Shown: one piece after another, positions 28,819 through 38,925 of the stretch | Position numbering within the stretch: position 1 is the stretch's first letter | Layout: every line of letters starts with the position of its first letter | Assembly: GCF_014199205.1 (NCBI RefSeq) | Contig: NZ_JACIJD010000002.1 | Coordinates: 300,207 to 364,206, forward strand | Direction: 5' to 3' | DNA from: Muricoccus pecuniae | Lineage (GTDB): Bacteria; Pseudomonadota; Alphaproteobacteria; Acetobacterales; Acetobacteraceae | DNA length: 64,000 bases | Made by a program: the position numbers and the translations under genes | Notes under the pieces: model-generated | Seen by the model: only the letters and a program-made list of their open reading frames with translations | What the model was told of the DNA's origin: nothing | The model's database searches: none

Positions 28819-29196
28819 ATGCTGTCCACCACCTTCCGCGCCACCGTGCTCGCCCTCACCCTCGGTGCCCTCGCGGCCTGCAGCAGCGACCCGTTGAACA
28901 CCGCCGGCCGCCGCGACGGCGCGCCGGGCAACCCGCCCTCCACCGCGACGCAGCGCGCGGTCGACTCCGTGACCGGCGACCGCACCCCGGCCGATGGCCG
29001 CCCGGGCAACCCGACCGGCACCGCCGCCGAGCGCGCCTTCGACCGCGCGGCCGGCACGGATGTCTCGGGTGCCTATCCGCGGCAGGACGACTGCTCGCCG
29101 GGCAACCCGCCGGGCACGCAGGTCTCCCGCGCCCTCGGCACGACCGATCCGAGCACCTGCCCGACGCCGGCCGAGCGCCGCCGCAACCGCCGCTGA
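28819..29196 (+). CDS. small PGNPPGT-repeat lipoprotein
   Basis: A 125-residue lipoprotein: signal LALTLGALAACSSD with the lipid Cys at about residue 21, then three repeats of the DGAPGNPPSTATQRAVDSV type seen in the previous gene. The first repeat is nearly identical to the first repeat of that gene. No enzymatic domain; it ends in PAERRRNRR. Probably anchored in the outer membrane and functionally paired with its neighbour. It has its own transcription unit, because a terminator separates the two. Confidence 0.75.
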   Translation: MLSTTFRATVLALTLGALAACSSDPLNTAGRRDGAPGNPPSTATQRAVDSVTGDRTPADGRPGNPTGTAAERAFDRAAGTDVSGAYPRQDDCSPGNPPGTQVSRALGTTDPSTCPTPAERRRNRR

Positions 29197-29378
29197 TCGC
29201 GGCGCGCGGCCAGCCCGCGCGCAGAAAGGGGGGGCGGTGGCCGCAGGGCCGCCGCCCCTCGCGTTTCGCATCCCTGTCACGCTTTGACCGGTGATTCGCT
29301 TTCCTGCATCCTCGCCGGCTTCCCGCCCGGCGCCGCGATAACCGCCTCGCCCGCGGGGCTACCGGAGGGCCACGCCGC

Positions 29379-30584
29379 GTGATCCCCCCCCTGATGCCGA
29401 ACTACAACCGTGCCGACCTCGCCTTCGAGCGGGGCGAGGGCGCCTGGCTGTGGGACGCGCAGGGCCGACGATTCCTCGATTTCGGGGCCGGGATCGCGAC
29501 CAGCAGCCTGGGCCACGGCAACCCGCATCTCGTCTCCGCCATCGCCGAGCAGGCGGGGCGGGTGATGCACACCTCCAACCTCTACCGCGTGCCGCAGGCC
29601 GAGCGCCTCGCCGCGCGGCTGGTGGAGGCGACTCCCTTCGCGGACAGCGTCTACTTCTCCAATTCGGGCGCCGAGGCGAACGAGGCGATGGTGAAGGCGG
29701 TGCGGAAATACCACGCCGCCGAGGGCCGTCCCGAGCGCTTCCGCACCATCTGCTTCGAGGGCGCCTTCCACGGCCGCACGCTGGCCATGATCTCGGCCAC
29801 CGGCAACCCGAAGTACCTGGAGGGCTTCGGCCCACCGGTGGAAGGCTTCGATCACGTTCCCTTCGGCAACATGAACGCCGTCCGGCAGGCGATCACGAAG
29901 GAGACGGCGGCGATCATGATCGAGCCGGTGCAGGGCGAGGGCGGCGTGCGCCCGGCCGACCTGCGCTTCCTGCGCGAGCTGCGCGCCGTCTGCGACGAGT
30001 TCGGCCTGCTGCTGGCGCTCGACGAGGTGCAGACCGGCATGGGCCGCTCCGGCAAGCTATGGGCCTATGAATGGGCCGGGATCGAGCCGGACATCATCTC
30101 CTCGGCCAAGGGTATCGGCGGCGGTTTCCCGCTCGGCGCCACCCTGGCGCGGGAGAAGGTGGCGGTGCACCTCAAGCCCGGCACCCATGGCAGCACCTAT
30201 GGCGGCAACCCGCTCGCCTGCGCGGCCGGCAATGCCGTGCTGGACGTGATCCTCGCGCCCGGCTTCCTCGACGGCGTGGACCGCGTCGCGCGCCATCTCT
30301 GGCGCGGCATGCTCGGCCTCGCGGAGCGCCACCCGAAGGTGGTGGCGGGCGTGCAGGGCGCGGGGCTGCTGCTCGGCCTCCGGCTGCAGGACGCCGTCTC
30401 CAACTCCGAAATGCAGGGCGCCGCCGTGGCGGAGGGCCTGCTGACGGTGGCGGCGGGGATGAACGTGCTGCGCGTCGCGCCGCCGCTCATCATCACCGAG
30501 GCCGAGGCGGACGAGGCGCTGCGCCTGCTCGACCGCGCCTGCCTGCGCATGACGCCGGGCGAGGCGAAGGCGGCGGCGAAGTGA
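29379..30584 (+). CDS. argD: acetylornithine transaminase
   Basis: PLP aminotransferase of arginine synthesis, 401 residues. The GTG at 29379 has GGAGGG nine bases upstream. Class-III aminotransferase features: [31 protein letters not shown], the [16 protein letters not shown] aspartate motif, the PLP Lys244 in [14 protein letters not shown], and [16 protein letters not shown]. The stop overlaps the argF GTG, making an argDF operon. Confidence 0.94.
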   Translation: MIPPLMPNYNRADLAFERGEGAWLWDAQGRRFLDFGAGIATSSLGHGNPHLVSAIAEQAGRVMHTSNLYRVPQAERLAARLVEATPFADSVYFSNSGAEANEAMVKAVRKYHAAEGRPERFRTICFEGAFHGRTLAMISATGNPKYLEGFGPPVEGFDHVPFGNMNAVRQAITKETAAIMIEPVQGEGGVRPADLRFLRELRAVCDEFGLLLALDEVQTGMGRSGKLWAYEWAGIEPDIISSAKGIGGGFPLGATLAREKVAVHLKPGTHGSTYGGNPLACAAGNAVLDVILAPGFLDGVDRVARHLWRGMLGLAERHPKVVAGVQGAGLLLGLRLQDAVSNSEMQGAAVAEGLLTVAAGMNVLRVAPPLIITEAEADEALRLLDRACLRMTPGEAKAAAK

Positions 30585-31534
30585 GCGCCGCCCTGAAGAC
30601 CGTGGAGGGGGGGCTCGCAGCCCCCCGCCACTTCCTCGAGATCATGGACTTCGACGCGCCGACGCTCCGCCGCATGCTCGACCTCGCGCGCGAGGCGAAG
30701 GCCGGGCGCGTGGGCGGCAAGCCGCTGGCGGGCAAGTCGGTGGCGCTGATCTTCGAGAAGCCATCCACCCGCACGCGCGTCTCCTTCGAGGTGGGCATCA
30801 CCCAGCTCGGCGGGCACGCGGTGGTGCTCTCGGGGCGGGACATGCAGCTCGGCCGCGGGGAAACCCCGGCCGACACCGCCAAGGTCCTCTCCCGCTACGT
30901 CGATGCCATCATGCTCCGCACGGACGACGTGTCGAAGCTGCGCGGCCTGGCGGAGCACGCGACGGTGCCGGTGATCAACGGGCTGACCGACGTGTCGCAT
31001 CCCTGCCAGATCATGGCCGACGTGCTCACCTTCGAGGAGCATCGCGGCCCGATCGCCGGGCAGACGGTCGCCTGGACGGGAGACGGCAACAACGTGGCCC
31101 AGTCCTTCATCCAGGCCGCCGCGCGCTTCGACTTCACCCTCCGCCTCGCGACGCCCGAGGCGCTGCGGGCGCCGGCCGATCTCGTGGCCTGGGCGCGGCG
31201 CGAGGGCGCGCGGATCGAGGAGACAGGCGATCCCGCCGAGGCCGTGCGCGGCGCGCGCTGCGTGGTGACGGATACCTGGGTCTCCATGTCCGATGAGAAG
31301 CCGGATGCGGCCACCACGAACCGCCACAACCTCCTCGCGCCCTACCAGCTCAACGCCGCGCTGATGCGCCACGCGGCGCCCGATGCCATTGTGATGCACT
31401 GCCTGCCCGCCCATCGCGGGGAGGAGATCACCGAGGAGGTGATCGACGGCCCGCAGAGCGTGGTCTTCGACGAGGCGGAGAATCGGCTGCACGCGCAGAA
31501 GGGCGTGCTGCTCTGGGCGCTGGGCGCGGGATAG
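30581..31534 (+). CDS. argF: ornithine carbamoyltransferase
   Basis: Makes citrulline from ornithine and carbamoyl phosphate. The GTG at 30581 overlaps the argD stop (GTGA) and gives 317 residues. Signatures: carbamoyl-phosphate site [11 protein letters not shown] (about residues 62-72), [11 protein letters not shown], and the ornithine loop [11 protein letters not shown]. Translation is coupled to argD. Confidence 0.96.
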   Translation: MSAALKTVEGGLAAPRHFLEIMDFDAPTLRRMLDLAREAKAGRVGGKPLAGKSVALIFEKPSTRTRVSFEVGITQLGGHAVVLSGRDMQLGRGETPADTAKVLSRYVDAIMLRTDDVSKLRGLAEHATVPVINGLTDVSHPCQIMADVLTFEEHRGPIAGQTVAWTGDGNNVAQSFIQAAARFDFTLRLATPEALRAPADLVAWARREGARIEETGDPAEAVRGARCVVTDTWVSMSDEKPDAATTNRHNLLAPYQLNAALMRHAAPDAIVMHCLPAHRGEEITEEVIDGPQSVVFDEAENRLHAQKGVLLWALGAG

Positions 31535-31609
31535 GGCAGCCCTCCGGCGTTTCACGCGGGGTTAAGAAGGCTCACGCATTCTCTGGGTGACCGACCAGAG
31601 GACCCTGCT

Positions 31610-33307
31610 TTGCCCTCCATCCTGACCCGTCTCTCGGCGCGCTTCGGCCTCGTGCCGCGGCTGATCGCCATCCTCCTCGTCTCCGTGCTGGCCGCCGTGG
31701 CGGTGCTCGAAGCCGTGATGCAGCAGCGGCTCGACCAGCGCGAGATGGAGGCGGCCCAGGGCTCGCTGACCGTCAACCTCGCCCTCCTGCGCGATCTTGT
31801 CGCCCGGCAGGGTGAGGGTGCGCGGCTGGAGGAGGGACGCCTGCTGGTCGGCAACACGGCGCTGAACGGCCGCGACGACATCGTGGACAGCGTGCAGCGC
31901 ATCGGGGGCGCCGTGGCCACCATCTTCGCCGGCGACGTCAGGGTGGCCACCAATGTGCGCCGCCCCGACGGCACGCGCGGGGTGGGGACGAAGCTCGCCC
32001 CGGGACCCGTCCATGACACCGTCATCGGGTCCGGCCGCACCTATCAGGGCCGGGCCGACATTCTCGGCACCCCGCACCTTACCATCTACGAGCCGCTGCG
32101 CGACGCCGCCGGGCGGCAGGTCGGGATCCTCTTCGTCGGCGTGCCGCTGGCCCAGGCGCTCGCGGCCGTGGCGGAGGCGCAGCGGGCCTCGCTGCTGACG
32201 GCCGCGGGCTGCGGCCTGCTGGCCTGCCTGCTCGGCTGGTTCGCCATCTCCTGGACGCTGCGGCCGCTGCGGAACCTCGTCCGCATCCTCCGCGATGCGG
32301 CGGGAGGACGGCGCCACCAGGGCCCCGTGCCCTGCCTCGATCGGCGCGACGAGCTGGGCGACCTGGCGCGCGCCGTCTCCGCGCTGGAGGAGGCCTCCAC
32401 CCGCAACGCGGCGCTGGAGCAGGAGGCCAGGACCCGCCGCCAGGAGGAGGAGCGCGCGCGGGAGGCGGCCCGCGGCGAGATCGCGGACGGGCTGGAGCGG
32501 TCGCTCGGCGGCGTGGTGCTCGGGCTGGGCGAGGCCGTGCGCGCGCTGAACGCCTCGTCGGACGGCGCCTCGGCGGCGGCGGACGGGGCAGGCCGTCTGG
32601 CCGACGGCGCGTCGGACCGCGCGCGGCAGGCCGGGAGCAACATCACCACCGTGGCCGCGGCCGCGGAGGAACTGGCGGCCAGCGTCGCCGAGATCGCGCG
32701 GCAGGTGCAGGCCGGGACCGCCGTCTCGCAGGAGGTCGTCGCGGCCGTCCGCGCCTCGGACGAGACGGTGGCGGGGCTGACCGGGGCGGCCACCCGGATC
32801 GGGGAGGTGGTGCGGCTGATCGGCGACATCGCGGGGCAGACGAACCTGCTGGCCCTCAACGCCACGATCGAGGCGGCGCGGGCGGGCGAGGCCGGCAAGG
32901 GCTTCGCCGTGGTGGCGAGCGAGGTGAAGTCCCTCGCCAGCCAGACCGCCAAGGCGACGGATGAGATCGGCAGCCAGATCGAGGGGATGCGGGGCGAGGC
33001 GGAGAGGGCTGTCCGCTCGATCCAGGAGATCGGCGCCGTGGTGGCGCGCATGGAGGCCGTGACAGGCGCGATCGCGACCGCGGTCGAGCAGCAGGGGGGA
33101 GCCACCCGGGACATCGCCCGTGCCGCCGCGGCCGCCTCCGACGATGCCGATGGCGCGGCGAGCGAGGCGCAGGCCGTGCAGGCCGAGATGACCGCGGCGC
33201 GCGACGGGCTGGCGCGGCTGCACGATGCTGCCGACAGCATCGCGCGCCAGGGCGGCGCGCTGGAGCAGGGCTTGGCCCAGGCCGTGCGCCGCATCCGCGA
33301 GGGTTGA
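31610..33307 (+). CDS. methyl-accepting chemotaxis protein with periplasmic Cache-like domain
   Basis: A 565-residue chemoreceptor starting at a TTG that has AGAGGA eight bases upstream. In order: membrane helix about 17-38, a periplasmic single-Cache-like sensor (conserved pieces [17 protein letters not shown] and [19 protein letters not shown]), a second helix about 195-215, a HAMP linker ([15 protein letters not shown]), then the MCP signalling domain with tip [20 protein letters not shown]. Ligand unknown. No adaptor or che genes are nearby. Confidence 0.92.
   Translation: MPSILTRLSARFGLVPRLIAILLVSVLAAVAVLEAVMQQRLDQREMEAAQGSLTVNLALLRDLVARQGEGARLEEGRLLVGNTALNGRDDIVDSVQRIGGAVATIFAGDVRVATNVRRPDGTRGVGTKLAPGPVHDTVIGSGRTYQGRADILGTPHLTIYEPLRDAAGRQVGILFVGVPLAQALAAVAEAQRASLLTAAGCGLLACLLGWFAISWTLRPLRNLVRILRDAAGGRRHQGPVPCLDRRDELGDLARAVSALEEASTRNAALEQEARTRRQEEERAREAARGEIADGLERSLGGVVLGLGEAVRALNASSDGASAAADGAGRLADGASDRARQAGSNITTVAAAAEELAASVAEIARQVQAGTAVSQEVVAAVRASDETVAGLTGAATRIGEVVRLIGDIAGQTNLLALNATIEAARAGEAGKGFAVVASEVKSLASQTAKATDEIGSQIEGMRGEAERAVRSIQEIGAVVARMEAVTGAIATAVEQQGGATRDIARAAAAASDDADGAASEAQAVQAEMTAARDGLARLHDAADSIARQGGALEQGLAQAVRRIREG
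32837..32955 (+). repeat. 119-base patch shared with the first chemoreceptor gene, copy 2
   Basis: Matches 13771-13889 at all but one base by eye, covering the signalling tip. The two receptor genes are 19 kb apart and otherwise unlike in sensor architecture. Confidence 0.85.
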
Positions 33308-33377
33308 CGCAGATCAAGGCAGGTCCAAGGGCGCAGGATCAGTCTGGCCCCAGGCACAAGCGCCCTGGAGGCATCCG

Positions 33378-34091
33378 ATGTCCGCCGCCCTGATGGAATC
33401 CCTTTCCGCCCGCGACCTGATGACGCGCGAGGTGGTCTGCGTTCCCCCCTCCATGCCCGTCTCGTCCCTCGCGCGCCTGCTGGCCGAGCGCGGCTTCTCC
33501 GCCGTTCCTGTCGCGGGCAATGACGGGCGGCTGCTCGGCATCGTGACCGAGCTGGACCTCATCCGCCGCCTCGCCGGCGCTGAGGACCGCCGGCCCGGCC
33601 TGCTGCACCGGCTCCTCGGCAACCGCGACCGCGATGCCGAGCGCTACGCCCAGGTGCACGGCATGCTCGCCGAGGACGTAATGACGCGCGACCTCATCAC
33701 CGTCGACGAGGACACCTCGGCCGAGCACATCGCCCACATCATGGAGGAGCGGGGCATCCGCCGCGTGCCCGTGCTGCGCGGGGACCGGCTGGTGGGGATC
33801 GTCTCCCGCGCGGACCTGCTCCAGGCGCTGCTCGTCCCGCCGGCGAAGCTGGGCGTCGGGGCCGAGGACGAGCGCATCCGGGACGCGGTGCTGAGGGAGA
33901 TCCGGGAGCAGCCCTGGGCCGACACGGTCTTCACCTTCGTCTCCGTGGAGAACGGGATGGTGGAGTTCCAGGGCTTCGCCCGCTCCCCGGCCGTCCGGCG
34001 CGGCCTCCAGGCCATCGCCCACCGGGTGGAGGGCGTGCGCGGGGTGGTGGACAACATGCAGGACGGCATCCCCCAGAACGCCCTCTACTGA
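33378..34091 (+). CDS. CBS-pair and BON domain protein
   Basis: A 237-residue soluble protein. Two CBS motifs occupy about residues 9-60 (LMTREVVCVPPSMPVSSLAR) and 95-150 (VMTRDLITVDEDTSAEHIAH, then VPVLRGDRLVGIVSRADLL), and a BON domain about 160-232 (RIRDAVLREIREQPW, VRGVVDNM). CBS pairs bind adenine nucleotides; BON domains bind lipid or membranes. It probably couples an energy or nucleotide signal to another target. No signal peptide is seen, which is unusual for BON proteins. Confidence 0.85.
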   Translation: MSAALMESLSARDLMTREVVCVPPSMPVSSLARLLAERGFSAVPVAGNDGRLLGIVTELDLIRRLAGAEDRRPGLLHRLLGNRDRDAERYAQVHGMLAEDVMTRDLITVDEDTSAEHIAHIMEERGIRRVPVLRGDRLVGIVSRADLLQALLVPPAKLGVGAEDERIRDAVLREIREQPWADTVFTFVSVENGMVEFQGFARSPAVRRGLQAIAHRVEGVRGVVDNMQDGIPQNALY

Positions 34092-34189
34092 GCGTCCCCC
34101 GTTGAGGGCGCTGGCGGGGCGGGGCGCCATGCACGCGGCGCGGGCGCCCGGCCCTGTCGGTCGGGGCCCGGGCTGACTATCTAGGGCGG

Positions 34190-35137
34190 GTGCAAGACGT
34201 GACCCGCCCCTCCGAGACCCCCGATTTCCTGAACCATGACCGGCCGCCCGTGCCGGACATGGTCGTTCCCCGCGCCATCCTGCCCTTCCACCTGGAGGGG
34301 CGGCCGGTTCGCGGCCGCCTCGTGCGGCTCGGCGTGCTGGCCGATGCGCTGATCGCCCGCCACGAGCTGCCCGAGGACGTGTCGCGCCTGCTGGGCGAGT
34401 CCCTGGCGCTGACCGCCGGGCTCGCCGCGGCGCTGAAGTTCCGCGGCTCCTTCTCCCTCCAGGCCAAGGGCAACGGCCCCGTGCCGATGCTGCTGGCCGA
34501 CTGCACCGATGCCGGCGAGCTCCGCGGCTATGCCCGCGCCGAGGGCTCCCCCATGGGCGAGGCGGGCGACCTGCTGGGCAAGGGCTATCTCGCCTTCACC
34601 TGCGACCAGGGGCCGGACATGGACCGCTACCAGGGCATCGTCGCCATTGAGGGCGACACCCTGGCCGAGATGACGGACAGCTACTTCCGCACCTCCGAGC
34701 AGCTCCAGGCCTTCGTGCGCCTGTCCTGCCGCCGTACGCCGGGGGGCTGGCGCGCCACGGCGCTGATCCTGGAGCGCGTGGCCGCCGAGGGCGGGATCGA
34801 TGGGTTGGCGAATGAGGAGGCCGACGACGCCTGGCTCACCGCCACCACCCTGGCCGCGACGGTCACGGAAGCGGAGATGCTGGATGACGCCCTGGCCTCG
34901 GACATGCTGCTGCACCGCCTCTTCCACGCGGAGGGCCTGCTGCTGGACCGCCCGCGCGCGCTCTCCTATGGCTGCCGCTGCTCCCGCGCGCGGCTGGCAG
35001 GCGTGCTCCAGGGCTTTCCCGAGAGCGACCTCGACGACATGGCCGATCACGGGCAGATCACCATGAACTGCGAGTTCTGCAACGTCGCCTTCCGCTTCGA
35101 CCGGAGCGAGGTGAGGGGTGGCGCCGGGCGGGCCTGA
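34190..35137 (+). CDS. hslO: Hsp33 redox-regulated chaperone
   Basis: Chaperone holdase switched on by oxidation, cytoplasmic. 315 residues from a GTG at 34190. The zinc-binding redox motif is intact: CRC (in YGCRCSRAR) and CEFC (in NCEFCNVAF) near the C-terminus. The N-terminal chaperone domain has KGNGPVPMLLADCTDAGELRGYAR. The reduced form is inactive; oxidation of the four Cys releases zinc. Followed after 42 bases by a lipoprotein gene. Confidence 0.95.
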   Translation: MQDVTRPSETPDFLNHDRPPVPDMVVPRAILPFHLEGRPVRGRLVRLGVLADALIARHELPEDVSRLLGESLALTAGLAAALKFRGSFSLQAKGNGPVPMLLADCTDAGELRGYARAEGSPMGEAGDLLGKGYLAFTCDQGPDMDRYQGIVAIEGDTLAEMTDSYFRTSEQLQAFVRLSCRRTPGGWRATALILERVAAEGGIDGLANEEADDAWLTATTLAATVTEAEMLDDALASDMLLHRLFHAEGLLLDRPRALSYGCRCSRARLAGVLQGFPESDLDDMADHGQITMNCEFCNVAFRFDRSEVRGGAGRA

Positions 35138-35179
35138 TCGGCTAACGCGGTGGCCGGCTTTCCGGAGGACCCCGCAGAG

Positions 35180-35773
35180 ATGATCGCACGTCGCCTCGCG
35201 CTCGGCGCGCCGTTGCTGCTGCTGGCCTGCGGAGGGCGGGAGCCCCCGCCCGCCCCGGTGCCGCGGATCGAGGGCTATGCCTGGCTCACGCCCCTGCGGC
35301 TGAACGTGGCCGACATGGAGGTGGTGGAGAACCCCGCCGGCCTCCGCGCCGACCCGCCCGCGCCGATCGTGCCGGCCGCCGAGGTGGCGCGGATGGGGCG
35401 GGACCGGATCATTCCCTCCGGCACCACGAACCGCGCCCGCTTCGTGGTGGAGGCCGCGAGCCTCGCCTGGGCCGGCGACTCCGTTTCCGTGCTGCTCCGC
35501 GCCGGGGTGGAGGTGCTGGACGCCGACCGCCGCGTCGCCTTCGCCGAGGCCGAGGCGCGCCGCGCCATGAGCGGAACGGGCAGCAGCGCCGCCGCCCGTG
35601 CCCGCGCCGCCGAGACGGTGGTGATCCGCGCCATGGAGGACCTGAACGTGGAGTTCGAGCTCCAGGTCCGGCGCAACCTGCGCGACTGGCTGCTGGAGAC
35701 GACGCCCACCGCCCCCGTGGCGCCGGTGGACACGCCCGAGGGAATCCAGCGCCAGGACCTGCCCCGGGGCTGA
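35180..35773 (+). CDS. hypothetical lipoprotein
   Basis: A 197-residue lipoprotein starting at the ATG at 35180; the signal is short (LGAPLLLLACGG, lipid Cys about residue 17). The mature part has GYAWLTPLRLNVADMEVVEN, a basic stretch and a helical region rich in Ala/Arg/Glu ending LRDWLLETTP. No known domain recognised. It probably sits in the outer membrane; function unknown. Confidence 0.7.
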   Translation: MIARRLALGAPLLLLACGGREPPPAPVPRIEGYAWLTPLRLNVADMEVVENPAGLRADPPAPIVPAAEVARMGRDRIIPSGTTNRARFVVEAASLAWAGDSVSVLLRAGVEVLDADRRVAFAEAEARRAMSGTGSSAAARARAAETVVIRAMEDLNVEFELQVRRNLRDWLLETTPTAPVAPVDTPEGIQRQDLPRG

Positions 35774-35824
35774 CCGCAACCCGGAGGCGGGATGGCGCGC
35801 TTCTTCTATCGAAGGAGAAACGCA

Positions 35825-36280
35825 ATGAACCGCATCCGTGCCGTTGCTCTCGTGCCGGCCCTCGCGCTCGGCCTGGGCCTCGCCGCCTGCGCGCCCGATC
35901 CGGCGGATTCCTATTACGGGGCGGCCCCGGTGACGACGGGCTACGTCGCCCAGCCCGGCTACGTCACGCAGCCCGGTTACGTCACCCAGCCGGGCTATGC
36001 CACTCAGCCCGGCTATGTCGCCCAGCCGGGCTACCTGCCCGCTCCCCAGCCCTATGCGACGGCGCCGGGCTATGCCACGCCGATGCCCGCCTATGTGGGC
36101 CAGGGCGAGTACCGCGCGGTGCCGCCCGCCGGGGCCTATGCCGCGGCGCCCGCCGATCCCTACTGCCGCCAGGCCTATGCTGCCGCCGCCGGCGCGCAGC
36201 AGCAGGCCGCGGTCACCGGCAGCTATGGGGACGCGGCGCGGGCCGAGCGTTCGGCCGGCTACTACCGCCGGGACTGCTGA
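35825..36280 (+). CDS. QPGY-repeat lipoprotein
   Basis: A 151-residue lipoprotein with signal ALALGLGLAACAPDP (Cys about residue 23). From about residue 43 it has five copies of a six-residue repeat of the form (T/A)QPGYV, encoded by an 18-base DNA repeat at 35951-36034, and then more Tyr/Pro/Ala-rich sequence. One Cys near the C-terminus and a terminal Cys (YYRRDC) could form a disulfide. Low-complexity envelope protein of unknown function. Confidence 0.75.
   Translation: MNRIRAVALVPALALGLGLAACAPDPADSYYGAAPVTTGYVAQPGYVTQPGYVTQPGYATQPGYVAQPGYLPAPQPYATAPGYATPMPAYVGQGEYRAVPPAGAYAAAPADPYCRQAYAAAAGAQQQAAVTGSYGDAARAERSAGYYRRDC
35951..36034 (+). repeat. 18-base tandem repeat within the QPGY lipoprotein gene
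   Basis: Five in-phase copies beginning at 35951, 35969, 35987, 36005 and 36023 (the last incomplete), each starting CAGCC(C/G)GG. Codon choices differ between copies at third positions, so the array is not brand new. Copy number may vary between strains. Confidence 0.8.
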
Positions 36281-36286
36281 TCGCGG

Positions 36287-36311
36287 GGCGCGGGGCGTCT
36301 CTCCCCGCGCC
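36287..36311 (+). terminator. bidirectional terminator between convergent genes
   Basis: GGCGCGGGG at 36287-36295 pairs with CCCCGCGCC at 36303-36311 around a seven-base loop. It fills the 31-base gap between the lipoprotein stop and the folE stop, so it can serve both strands. Confidence 0.65.
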
Positions 36312-36974
36312 TCAACCCTCGAAGGTGCCGCTGCGGCCGTTGATGATGGAGAGGAACTCCCGCCGCGTCGCGTGATCCTTGCGGAAGGCGCCGAGCATGG
36401 TGCTCGTCACCATGGTCACGCCGTGCTTGTGGACGCCGCGCGTGGTCATGCACTGGTGCGCGGCCTCCAGCACCACGGCGACGCCGAGGGGGTCCAGCAC
36501 GTCGTTGATGGCATTGGCGATCTGCGCCGTCAGCTTCTCCTGGATCTGCAGGCGCTTGGCGAAGGCGTCCACCACCCGCGCGAGCTTGCTGATGCCGATC
36601 ACCCGCCCGCGCGGGAGGTAGCCGATATGCGCCCGGCCAATGATGGGCACCATGTGGTGCTCGCAATGGCTCTCCAGCCGGATGTCGCGCAGCACGACCA
36701 TCTCGTCATAGCCCGCCACCTCCTCGAAGGAGCGCTGGAGAAGCTGGACGGGATCGGTGGAGTAGCCGGCGAAGAGCTCGCGATAGGACTTGGCCACGCG
36801 CTTGGGTGTGTCCAGCAGCCCCTCCCGGTCCGGATCGTCCCCGGCCCAGAGGAGGAGGGTGCGGACGGCCGCCTCGGCCTCGGCCTGGGTCGGGCGGGGG
36901 TGGCCGGCGAGGTCCGCGGGAACGGGCACGGGGTCCTCCGCGGCGGCCTGGGTCTCGGGCAGGGGATCGGTCAC
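36312..36974 (-). CDS. folE: GTP cyclohydrolase I
   Basis: First enzyme of folate/tetrahydropterin synthesis: GTP to dihydroneopterin triphosphate. 220 residues. Zinc and active-site motifs: [13 protein letters not shown], and [13 protein letters not shown] with the second zinc Cys. [14 protein letters not shown] is the N-terminal signature. The first ~25 residues are a low-complexity extension. It converges with the lipoprotein gene at 35825. Confidence 0.97.
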   Translation of the reverse strand: MTDPLPETQAAAEDPVPVPADLAGHPRPTQAEAEAAVRTLLLWAGDDPDREGLLDTPKRVAKSYRELFAGYSTDPVQLLQRSFEEVAGYDEMVVLRDIRLESHCEHHMVPIIGRAHIGYLPRGRVIGISKLARVVDAFAKRLQIQEKLTAQIANAINDVLDPLGVAVVLEAAHQCMTTRGVHKHGVTMVTSTMLGAFRKDHATRREFLSIINGRSGTFEG

Positions 36975-37115
36975 GGTCGTGTATCCTCGGGGGCACGGGG
37001 ACTGTGCCGGTCAGTGGTGCCGGCGGCTGGCGCAGTCGTCCCATGATGGGGCGGGGGGAAGCGCAGGGAAAGCTGGCCGGGTCCGCGCCCGGTGCGCCTT
37101 CCCCGCGGCCGGGCC

Positions 37116-37526
37116 CTAGTTCAGCGTCACCTGGCCATGCGGGCTGTCGAGGCTGAAGGCGGGGATCTCGGCATCGAAGGTCTCGCCGGTATCGGGCACG
37201 ACCATGTGGTAGCGGCCGCGCATGAAGCCCGAAGGGGTCGCGAGCGGCGTGCCCGAGGTGTACTCGAAGGCCTCCCCGGGCTCGAGGACCGGCTGCTCCC
37301 CCACTACCCCGTCGCCGTGGACGTGCTGCGTGCGGCCGAGCGCGTCCGTGATCTGCCAGCTGCGCTTCATGAGTTGCACCGTCTCGCGCCCCTCATTGCC
37401 GATGCGGACGCGATAGGCCCAGACGTAGCGTCCTTCCTCCGGGTTCGACTGGTCCGCGAGGTAGAAGGTGCGCACCGTGACGCGCAGCCCCCGCGTGACG
37501 GCCGTGAAGGCGCCGGCCTCGCTCAT
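37116..37526 (-). CDS. apaG: ApaG protein
   Basis: Small immunoglobulin-like (fibronectin type III fold) protein, named for effects on cobalt/magnesium efflux and diadenosine tetraphosphate; biochemical role uncertain. 136 residues from the ATG at 37526. Family motifs: [50 protein letters not shown] and [10 protein letters not shown]. Longer upstream frame not conserved. Confidence 0.93.
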   Translation of the reverse strand: MSEAGAFTAVTRGLRVTVRTFYLADQSNPEEGRYVWAYRVRIGNEGRETVQLMKRSWQITDALGRTQHVHGDGVVGEQPVLEPGEAFEYTSGTPLATPSGFMRGRYHMVVPDTGETFDAEIPAFSLDSPHGQVTLN

Positions 37527-37617
37527 GCCCCCTTCTCCTCTTCCTGCCTGCCCCGGTGCGGGGCAGCCTGCCACCCGGCGCGGCACCGCGTCCACCGCGC
37601 GCCGCGCCGGGTCCCGA

Positions 37618-38865
37618 TCAGCGCGCGGGGCCGGCGGCCTTCGCCACGCCGACGGAGCCGCCGCCCTTGCCGCGCAGCCCGTCCAGCGCCTGGGAGAGGT
37701 CGTCGATCAGGTCCTGCACGTCCTCCAGCCCCACGGAGAAGCGCACGGTGCCATCCGTGATGCCGAGCCGCGCGCGCTCCTCCGGGCCCACCTTCATGTG
37801 GGTGGTGGTGGCGGGGTGGGTCACCATGCTGCGCGCGTCGCCGAGGTTGTTGGAGATGTCGATGAGCCTCAGCGCGTCCAGCACGCGGAAGGCCGCCTCC
37901 TTCCCGCCTTCCACGTCGAAGGTGACGAGCGAGCCGCCGGCCGACATCTGGCGCTTCGCCAGCGCCTGCTGCGGGTGGCTGTCGAGGAAGGGGTAGAGGG
38001 TGCGCGACACCTCCGGGCGGGAGGAGAGGAAGTCCGCCACCTTCGCCGCATTCGCGCACATCGCTGGCAGGCGCAGGTGCAGCGTCTCCAGCCCCTTCAG
38101 GATCACCCAGGCGTTGAAGGGGGAGATGCTCGGCCCGGTGTTGCGGATGAAGGGCTGCAGCACCTCGTCCACCCACTTCGCCGAGCCCAGCACCGCGCCG
38201 CCGAGCACGCGTCCCTGGCCGTCGAAATGCTTGGTGGCGGAGTAGACGACGACGTCGGCGCCCATGGTGAGCGGCTTCTGGAGCAGCGGCGTGGCGAAGA
38301 CGTTGTCCACCACTACGATTGCCCCGGCGGCATGGGCCATCTCGGCGACGGCCGGCAGGTCCACCAGTTCCAGCATCGGGTTGGAGGGCGTCTCCAGCAG
38401 GACGAGCGCGGCCGGCTTCCGGAAGGCGTCGCGCCACTGGTCGAGATCGGTGCCGTCCACGAAGACGGTCTCGATGCCGTAGCGCGGCAGGAGGGTGGAG
38501 ACGATCCAGTGGCAGGAGCCGAAGAGCGCGCGCGAGGCCACCACCCGGTCCCCCGCCTTCAAATGGGCCAGCATCGCCGAATGGACGGCCGCCATGCCCG
38601 AGGCCGTCACGCGGCAGGCCTCGGCGCCCTCCAGCGCGGCGAGCTTGCCCTGCAGCGCCTCGATCGTCGGGTTGCCGAAGCGGGAGTACTGGTAGTGCTT
38701 CACCGTGCCGAGGAAGGTGTCCTCGGCTTGGGCCGCGCTCTCGTACATGAAGCCCGAGGTGAGGTGCACCGCTTCGGACATCTCGTCGAAGGAGGAGCGG
38801 TTCTGGCCGCCGCGCACCAGCAGGGTGGCGGGGCGGAGCGGGAGGTCCGGAAGGGTCCTGGGCAT
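37618..38865 (-). CDS. metZ: O-succinylhomoserine sulfhydrylase
   Basis: Makes homocysteine directly from O-succinylhomoserine and sulfide; PLP enzyme of the Cys/Met metabolism family. 415 residues. Visible: [35 protein letters not shown], and the PLP lysine in [20 protein letters not shown] riboswitch precedes it, which matches the sulfhydrylase assignment and explains control by S-adenosylmethionine. A cystathionine-lyase reading is less likely given the riboswitch and the N-terminus. Confidence 0.92.
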   Translation of the reverse strand: MPRTLPDLPLRPATLLVRGGQNRSSFDEMSEAVHLTSGFMYESAAQAEDTFLGTVKHYQYSRFGNPTIEALQGKLAALEGAEACRVTASGMAAVHSAMLAHLKAGDRVVASRALFGSCHWIVSTLLPRYGIETVFVDGTDLDQWRDAFRKPAALVLLETPSNPMLELVDLPAVAEMAHAAGAIVVVDNVFATPLLQKPLTMGADVVVYSATKHFDGQGRVLGGAVLGSAKWVDEVLQPFIRNTGPSISPFNAWVILKGLETLHLRLPAMCANAAKVADFLSSRPEVSRTLYPFLDSHPQQALAKRQMSAGGSLVTFDVEGGKEAAFRVLDALRLIDISNNLGDARSMVTHPATTTHMKVGPEERARLGITDGTVRFSVGLEDVQDLIDDLSQALDGLRGKGGGSVGVAKAAGPAR

Positions 38866-38899
38866 CGCGGGCGTTCCATCACAGTCACGGATGGCCCGG

Positions 38900-38919
38900 T
38901 CGGGCGGGGGAGAGCCCCC
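38900..38919 (-). promoter_or_regulatory. hairpin between riboswitch and metZ start
   Basis: Eight-base perfect stem (GGCGGGGG/CCCCCGCC) around CTCT, lying between the SAM-II aptamer and the ATG. There is no T-run. It may be part of the expression platform or simply space the aptamer from the ribosome site. Confidence 0.45.
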
Positions 38920-38925
38920 GCCACG

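Noticed and set aside
27202..29280. 692-codon minus-strand frame over the PRC-barrel and lipoprotein genes
   Set aside because: Arg/Gly/Ala-rich shadow without any motif; the plus-strand genes have signal peptides and repeats.
13771..32955. The two chemoreceptor patches as ends of a composite mobile element
   Set aside because: The patches are in direct orientation inside coding frames, and housekeeping genes lie between; gene conversion is a simpler reading.
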